Positions 59,432 through 64,000 of a stretch of 64,000 bases of DNA are shown here, in pieces (positions within the stretch are counted from its first letter, which is position 1; every line of letters starts with the position of its first letter). A program made the translations under genes and the position numbers. The notes beneath the pieces were generated by a model that did no database searches, was not told the origin of the DNA, and was given only the letters and a program-made list of their open reading frames with translations. The DNA is from Lutispora thermophila DSM 19022 (lineage in GTDB: Bacteria > Bacillota > Clostridia > Lutisporales > Lutisporaceae), in NCBI RefSeq assembly GCF_900142105.1, contig NZ_FQZS01000012.1:1-64000 (forward strand). The letters run 5' to 3'.

Positions 59432-60790
59432 ATGAAAATTGATATTCCTCATTATGTAAGAGGTATATTGGACAGGTTGATAGATAATGGATATGAGGCT
59501 TATATTGTTGGAGGTTGTATAAGGGATATATTGTTGAAAAAACATCCTGAGGATTGGGATGTGACAACTTCAGCCTTGCCTGAGGAAGTTATCAAAATTT
59601 TCAATGATAAGACAGTTGTGAATACCGGAGAAAAGTATGGGACAGTAACAGTAATAAATGGGGATGGCAAAGTTGAAGTTACAACATTTAGAAAGGAAGG
59701 AGATTATAGCGATGGACGTCATCCTGATTGGGTGAGTTTTGGAAACAATATAGAAGATGATTTGAGAAGGAGAGATTTTACTGTTAACTCAATGGCGTGG
59801 AATCCTATAAAAGGTATAGTTGATCCTTTTGGTGGAGAAGAAGATATTGCAAAGGGGACAATTAGGACTGTAGGAAATCCGTTGCATCGATTTTCTGAGG
59901 ATGGGCTTAGAATGATGAGAGCCGTTAGATTTGCTTCAAATCTTAATTTTACCATAGTTGATGAAACCCTGGAGGCTATAAAGTATATGGCAGCCTCTAT
60001 TAAGAATATAAGCATGGAGAGGATTAGAGAAGAATTTTTCAAGATTATTGTCGGAACCAATCCCAAATATGGACTTAATTTACTACTGGATACAAGGCTT
60101 ATGGATTTTATTCTGCCAGAGCTGCTCATTACCATCGGCTTTCAGCAAAACAATCCTTATCATGACATGGATGTTTTTCACCACACTTTATGTGTATTGG
60201 AAAAGACCCCTCCTGTTTTGCACATTCGTCTTGCTGCTCTTTTTCATGATATCGGAAAACCTTATTGTTATACGGAGGACGAAGAAGGTATAGGGCATTT
60301 TTATGGTCATAATAAAAAGAGCGTTCAAATTGCAGAGCAAATTTTGAAACGGCTAAAAAGCCCAAACAAGCTAATCAGGAAGGTTTCTATATTAGTGGAG
60401 CATCATATGAGATATTACAATAGCAATGAAAGATATGAAATAAAGAAGCTAATTTGTGAAGTAGGAAAGGATAACATATTTGACTTATTGAGCCTTCAAA
60501 AAGCAGATGCCATGTGTAAAAATAAAGAAGGACTGATCGATAATGCTCACAATATGGAGAAGACAGTGAAGGAGATTATAAGCAATAATGAGCCTTTATG
60601 TTTACAAGATCTGGCTATCAATGGAGAGGATTTGATGAAATCCGGATTAAAGCCAGGTATAGATATGGGAAAAGCACTCAACGAGTTATTGAATATGGTT
60701 ATAAAGAATCCCGAGTTAAATAACAAAGAAACCCTATTGACAATAGCGTTGAATAAATGGCTAAGTGCCAAATGTAATGAAAGATTTTAA
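59432..60790 (+). CDS. cca: CCA-adding tRNA nucleotidyltransferase with HD domain
   Basis: A protein of 452 residues that adds or repairs the CCA end of tRNAs. The nucleotidyltransferase head has AYIVGGCIRDILL and the catalytic DWDVTTSA, then RRDFTVNSMAWNPIKG and EDGLRMMRAVRFA. The HD domain in the C-terminal half is VFHHTLCVLEKTPP ... LAALFHDIGKP. Ribosome site AAGGAG. The next gene follows after 27 bp. Confidence 0.94.
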   Translation: MKIDIPHYVRGILDRLIDNGYEAYIVGGCIRDILLKKHPEDWDVTTSALPEEVIKIFNDKTVVNTGEKYGTVTVINGDGKVEVTTFRKEGDYSDGRHPDWVSFGNNIEDDLRRRDFTVNSMAWNPIKGIVDPFGGEEDIAKGTIRTVGNPLHRFSEDGLRMMRAVRFASNLNFTIVDETLEAIKYMAASIKNISMERIREEFFKIIVGTNPKYGLNLLLDTRLMDFILPELLITIGFQQNNPYHDMDVFHHTLCVLEKTPPVLHIRLAALFHDIGKPYCYTEDEEGIGHFYGHNKKSVQIAEQILKRLKSPNKLIRKVSILVEHHMRYYNSNERYEIKKLICEVGKDNIFDLLSLQKADAMCKNKEGLIDNAHNMEKTVKEIISNNEPLCLQDLAINGEDLMKSGLKPGIDMGKALNELLNMVIKNPELNNKETLLTIALNKWLSAKCNERF

Positions 60791-60817
60791 AATATAATAA
60801 ATGTAAGGGGTGGCATT

Positions 60818-61288
60818 ATGTTTAGAAAAATGAGAAGAATTGACAAGGCCATGGATGAAGGAACAGCTTTGGAATTGCTGAAAAGGTGCGAGTATGGAGT
60901 TGTATCCACTGTAGGAAGCGATGGATATCCTTATGGAGTACCGGTAAACTATGCCTATAAAGATAATGTTATATATTTTCATTGTGCAACAGAGGGGCAC
61001 AAGCTGGACAATATTATGGAAAACCCCAAGGCTTCATTTTGCATTGTAGGAAATACGGAACTCATACCCAGTAAGTTCAGCACCAAGTACGAGAGTGTTA
61101 TAGCGTTTGGAAAAGCAAGTATAGTGGAAGATGACAATGAGAAGAGAGAAGCATTGAGGGAAATAATTAAAAAGTACTCACCTGATTATATAGAAAGTGG
61201 AGAAAAGTACATAGCAAATGATTCCAAAAAGGCAAATATAGTTAAAATAGAAATTGAGCATATGACAGGCAAGAAAGCAAAAGAGTAA
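60818..61288 (+). CDS. Pyridoxamine 5'-phosphate oxidase-like / NimA-type flavoprotein
   Basis: A split-barrel flavoprotein of 156 residues resembling NimA 5-nitroimidazole reductases and related anaerobe proteins. Family-typical parts are RIDKAMDEGTALELLKRCEY, GVVSTVGSDGYPYGVPVNYA, IYFHCATEGHKLDNIMENPK and SVIAFGKASIVED. The substrate is uncertain. It shares a bidirectional terminator with fprA. Confidence 0.88.
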   Translation: MFRKMRRIDKAMDEGTALELLKRCEYGVVSTVGSDGYPYGVPVNYAYKDNVIYFHCATEGHKLDNIMENPKASFCIVGNTELIPSKFSTKYESVIAFGKASIVEDDNEKREALREIIKKYSPDYIESGEKYIANDSKKANIVKIEIEHMTGKKAKE

Positions 61289-61312
61289 TGGATTGGCCAT
61301 TACTCTTTTTTA
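61280..61312. terminator. Bidirectional terminator between the NimA-like gene and fprA
   Basis: AAAGAGTAATGG / CCATTACTCTTT with T6. It includes the stop codon of the upstream gene. Confidence 0.85.
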
Positions 61313-61313
61313 G

Positions 61314-62504
61314 TTACATAATATTCTCAACAAATTTCCTTCCAAATTCTTTGCATCTGTTTAATGCCTCTTCACCAGGATGCCAAATTTCTTTCAGCGG
61401 CTGACTGACAATTTCGAATCCCGCTTTTGAAAGCTCTTCATTGATAATTTTTGGCGATTCTCCGCTCCAACCATAAGTGCCGAATGCAGCTCCCTTTTTA
61501 TTCTTGAAAGACAAACCTCTTATCATTTCCAATATTCCCATTGTTGCAAAAGATATGGCTTTATTTATGGTGGGGCATCCTACAAGTATGGCTTTTGATT
61601 TGAATACTTCTACAATCAAGTCATTTTTGTCTGTATCAGCTACATTGAGCAGTTTTATTGTTACATCCCCATCTGCTTCTCTTATGCCTTTGCAAATATA
61701 TTCAGCCATTCTTCTAGTACCGTTCCACATGGTGTCATATATTATGGTTATCTGGTTTTCTTGATAATCATTAGCCCATTCCAAATATTTACGAATTATC
61801 TGTTCAGGATTTTCTCTCCAAATGACACCATGGCTGGGGCAAATCATATCCAAAGGAAGATGGAAACTCAAAACCTCTTCAATCTTATCGGATATAAGAT
61901 AGCTAAAGGGTGTTAATATGTTGGCGTAATATTTCATAGATTCATAATACAGTTCTGCCTGATCAACTGAATCGTTGAACATGGGGTCTGCAGCAAGATG
62001 ATGACCGAAGGCATCATTGCTGAAAAGTATGTTTTCTCCCGACATGTAGGTGAACATGGTATCCGGCCAATGGAGCATCCTTGCCTCTATAAATGTCAAT
62101 TTGCTTTCTCCAATGTCCAGCACATCGCCGGTTTTGACAGTTACAAAGTTCCAATCCTGATGATAATGTCCCTTCAGAGATTTTACAGCATTTGCAGTAC
62201 AGTAAATTGGTGTATCAGGTATATGTTTCATAAGCTCTGATAAGGCGCCGCTGTGGTCTATTTCACCGTGATTCATTACTATATAGTCTATATCTTTCAA
62301 ATTGATTTCTTTTCTCAGTTCATCTACAAACTCTTTTGCAAAGGGAAGCCATACTGTGTCGATAAGCACATTTTTCTTATCCCTAATCAGATAGGCGTTA
62401 TATGATGAACCTCTGTGGGTAGAATATTCATCACCATGGAATCTGCGAAGTCCCCAATCTATTTTTCCTACCCAGATTACTTTATCTGTTACTTTGAATG
62501 CCAT
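61314..62504 (-). CDS. fprA: A-type flavodiiron protein (FprA)
   Basis: A cytoplasmic enzyme of 396 residues that reduces NO to N2O and/or O2 to water. The N-terminal metallo-beta-lactamase-like domain keeps all diiron ligands: His79, Glu81, Asp83 (HGEIDHSG), His145 (MLHWPD), Asp164 and His225 (PSHG). The C-terminal flavodoxin domain (about 250-396) binds FMN, with TIIYDTMWNGTRRMAEYICK. The ATG at 62504 follows AGGAGTG. It is divergent from ric, with a shared 187-bp control region. Confidence 0.94.
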   Translation of the reverse strand: MAFKVTDKVIWVGKIDWGLRRFHGDEYSTHRGSSYNAYLIRDKKNVLIDTVWLPFAKEFVDELRKEINLKDIDYIVMNHGEIDHSGALSELMKHIPDTPIYCTANAVKSLKGHYHQDWNFVTVKTGDVLDIGESKLTFIEARMLHWPDTMFTYMSGENILFSNDAFGHHLAADPMFNDSVDQAELYYESMKYYANILTPFSYLISDKIEEVLSFHLPLDMICPSHGVIWRENPEQIIRKYLEWANDYQENQITIIYDTMWNGTRRMAEYICKGIREADGDVTIKLLNVADTDKNDLIVEVFKSKAILVGCPTINKAISFATMGILEMIRGLSFKNKKGAAFGTYGWSGESPKIINEELSKAGFEIVSQPLKEIWHPGEEALNRCKEFGRKFVENIM

Positions 62505-62610
62505 TTTATCACTCCTTATTTTTTTAAGGTTTATGTAGATTATGATAAATATCGTCATATGTAATAATTATTTTCAATAACACAGAATATTATTTAAGAA
62601 TAACTAATTT

Positions 62611-62628
62611 TTGTGATAATTGTTACAA
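62611..62628. promoter_or_regulatory. CRP/FNR-like palindrome in the fprA-ric intergenic region
   Basis: TTGTGATAATTGTTACAA is a near-perfect palindrome (TTGT-N10-ACAA with AATT centre). A -10-like TAAAAT at 62649-62654 puts its centre about 41.5 bp before the predicted ric start, the classic activator position. The form suggests a CRP/FNR-family regulator such as HcpR; Rex is an alternative. Confidence 0.5.
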
Positions 62629-62691
62629 CACAAATATTGATTTAAGGTTAAAATATAACTAAGCAAAGGATATGAAGGAGGGCTTTATAAT

Positions 62692-63390
62692 ATGGGAAAG
62701 TTCAATGTAAACGATAGGGTGGGAGATATAGTAGCAATGTATTCTGCAGCAGCCGATATATTTATGGATTATAATATTGATTTTTGCTGTGGAGGCAACA
62801 AACCGTTAAATATTGCAGCCCAAGAGAGCAATGTTGAAGCAGAAAAGATTTTGAATGAAATTAACAGTAGATATGAAGACTTTGCACAACAAAAGCAGGA
62901 ATATGAAGATTATGCTAAATATTCTTCCATAGGCCTTATGGACCATATTGTCAATACCCACCATAAATTTTTATGGGAAGAGATGCCTACATTGTCTAAA
63001 CTTACCCAAAGAATTCTTGCTGCCCATGGAGATAGGCATCCGGAATTAAGTAAAGTCAAGAATCTTTATGAAGATTTAAGGAATGAATTGGAGGATCATC
63101 TTAAAAAAGAAGAAGATGTAATATTCCCCTTGATTAAGGCATTCGAAGAGGAAAAAGAAGAAAGGGAAAAGGACGATGTGCTGGAATGTATAAGAAGCCT
63201 TCGAGGTGAGCATGAAGCAGCAGGTAATATATTGAAGGAGTTAAAAAAGACAACTCATGATTATGTTGTGCCTGATGATGCATGCAGAACTTTTGATTTG
63301 ACATATACAAAGCTTCAGGAAATGGAGAGAGATATTTTCCTTCATATACATCTTGAAAATAATATTTTATTTAAGAGATATGAGGGATAA
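62692..63390 (+). CDS. ric: RIC iron-sulfur cluster repair protein
   Basis: A diiron protein of 232 residues (ScdA/YtfE/DnrN family) that repairs Fe-S clusters damaged by NO or oxidants. The N-terminal ScdA_N domain (1-60) has the double cysteine NIDFCCGGNKPL (C32, C33). The hemerythrin-like domain (about 78-230) has metal ligands in HIVNTHHKFLW, AHGDRHPEL, HLKKEEDVIFP, RGEHEAAG and HIHLENNILF. The ATG follows GGAGGG. Confidence 0.93.
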   Translation: MGKFNVNDRVGDIVAMYSAAADIFMDYNIDFCCGGNKPLNIAAQESNVEAEKILNEINSRYEDFAQQKQEYEDYAKYSSIGLMDHIVNTHHKFLWEEMPTLSKLTQRILAAHGDRHPELSKVKNLYEDLRNELEDHLKKEEDVIFPLIKAFEEEKEEREKDDVLECIRSLRGEHEAAGNILKELKKTTHDYVVPDDACRTFDLTYTKLQEMERDIFLHIHLENNILFKRYEG

Positions 63391-63421
63391 TAACTTTAAG
63401 AAAGATTTAGGAGGTGTGAAA

Positions 63422-63619
63422 ATGGCTATTAACAAAGACATGACCATTGGTGAAATAATAAGACAATATCCCGAGTGCATTGAGATACTCATGAGTTTTG
63501 GCATGGGTTGTGTGGGCTGCCCGGCATCTCAGGCAGAGACTCTGGAAGAGGCTGCAGCAGTTCATGGTTTTGATGTGGATGTATTGATTAAAAGGTTAAA
63601 AGAAGCTGTTAATGAATAA
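63422..63619 (+). CDS. DUF1858 domain protein
   Basis: A small protein of 65 residues consisting of one DUF1858 domain. Start INKDMTIGEIIRQYPECIEI, then the Cys pair in GMGCVGCPAS (C31 and C34, counting from the ATG at 63422). The same fold forms the N-terminus of RIC proteins. Such proteins commonly lie beside hybrid-cluster or RIC genes. The cysteines may bind or transfer a metal cluster. Ribosome site AGGAGGTG. Confidence 0.88.
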   Translation: MAINKDMTIGEIIRQYPECIEILMSFGMGCVGCPASQAETLEEAAAVHGFDVDVLIKRLKEAVNE

Positions 63620-63685
63620 ATTCGGGGGTAAAGGGTGGTTATTATGCTCTTTACCCTGAATTATATATGGGTGGAGGTTGATGCA

Positions 63686-64000
63686 TTGAACAGTATAGAT
63701 ATAATGAAAATGGAACATCAGAATATTCTCAGGATGCTGGAAGTAGTTAGAAGGTATTGTCTTAGAGTATTGAAACATGAGCCGGTGGATTATAAAGATT
63801 TTTATAAGATAATAGATTTTGTGAGGAACTATGCTGATAAACATCATCATGGCAAAGAAGAAACGCTGCTGTTTAACAGGATGATGGATGAGCTTGGTTC
63901 TCTTGCGGATAAACTTGTAAGGCATGGAATGTTGGTAGAGCATGATCTAGGAAGGCTGTATATGAGTGAATTGGAAGAAGCATTGAAAAAACTGGAAAGT
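63686..64000 (+). CDS. Hemerythrin-domain protein, partial at window end
   Basis: A TTG at 63686 with GGAGG 8 bp upstream opens a frame that runs past the end of the window (105 codons visible). It begins NSIDIMKMEHQNILRMLEVV and continues with DKHHHGKEETLLF and HGMLVEHDLGRLY, the spaced His/Glu ligands of HHE (hemerythrin) domains. It follows ric and the DUF1858 gene on the same strand and probably binds O2, NO or iron in the same response. Confidence 0.82.
   Translation, partial: MNSIDIMKMEHQNILRMLEVVRRYCLRVLKHEPVDYKDFYKIIDFVRNYADKHHHGKEETLLFNRMMDELGSLADKLVRHGMLVEHDLGRLYMSELEEALKKLES

Noticed and set aside
62520-62580. Fur/PerR-like site in the fprA upstream region
   Set aside because: The AT-rich GAAAATAATTATTAC stretch fits the Fur and PerR consensus only loosely and is expected by chance in such DNA.
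1-64000. CRISPR arrays, tRNA/rRNA genes, prophage or transposase genes
   Set aside because: No regularly spaced repeats, cloverleaf or rRNA sequence, integrase or transposase reading was found apart from the intron remnant.

Overview
The window is low-GC DNA with dense, mostly co-oriented operons, strong GGAGG-type ribosome binding sites, frequent TTG and GTG starts, and many hairpin-plus-T terminators. The gene content points to a strictly anaerobic, amino-acid-using member of the Clostridia (Firmicutes). Signs of this are 2-amino-4-oxopentanoate thiolase (OrtAB), an [FeFe]-hydrogenase-like protein, an A-type flavodiiron protein, a RIC iron-sulfur repair protein, an old yellow enzyme, a group II intron remnant of clostridial type and an LDCC-type mini-protein. 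No respiratory chain genes, tRNA, rRNA or CRISPR array were seen. The species cannot be named from this sequence.

Layout. 1-1.6 kb: 3' end of a decayed group II intron, an azoreductase-like flavoprotein and Hsp20. 1.7-8.7 kb: a self-contained catabolic unit made of an NhaC-family transporter, a histidine kinase with an amino-acid-binding-protein-like sensor domain, a sigma-54 response regulator, and ortAB. Sigma-54 promoters lie in front of both the transporter and ortA. 8.7-13.2 kb: threonine synthase, an ECF S-component with a HypE/PurM-like protein, a CymR-like regulator and cysK, the last two sharing an exact 19-bp repeat. 13.3-16.8 kb: LDCC mini-protein and the copA-copZ-csoR copper operon. 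17.2-18.6 kb: hydrogenase-like protein. 18.8-25.6 kb: GntR regulator, polyamine-type ABC transporter, PfkB kinase (interrupted by a -1 frameshift at a slippery A7) and ADP-ribosylglycohydrolase. 25.9-36.1 kb: mixed genes (SLH protein, AraC/GyrI regulator, BON protein, nitrilase-family amidase, NamA, glutaredoxin, Ytr-like ABC operon, nitroreductase, AbrB-type membrane protein) and a decayed region at 33.6-34.4 kb.

36.2-48.7 kb: threonine dehydratase-like enzyme, pstSCAB plus a small HAD phosphatase, then a GlnK/GlnL-like two-component system directly upstream of livJHMGF. The liv promoter carries four 10-bp-phased TTTTGA-like repeats. 48.9-57 kb: DUF2680 secreted protein and a complete hisZGDCBHAF-IE operon behind a promoter palindrome and a histidine-rich leader peptide/attenuator. 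57.1-61.3 kb: LCP protein, orphan lipoprotein, CCA-adding enzyme and a NimA-like flavoprotein. 61.3-64 kb: a probable NO/O2 defence group (fprA, ric, DUF1858 protein, hemerythrin protein cut by the window end).

Taken together, much of the window imports amino acids or other solutes and uses them under local control. Three importers show the same design: a binding-protein gene, a terminator-like hairpin, then the permease genes. The strongest candidate for a little-described system is the sigma-54 OrtAB/NhaC unit. Next are the ABC/PfkB/ADP-ribosylglycohydrolase operon and the phased-repeat control region of liv.
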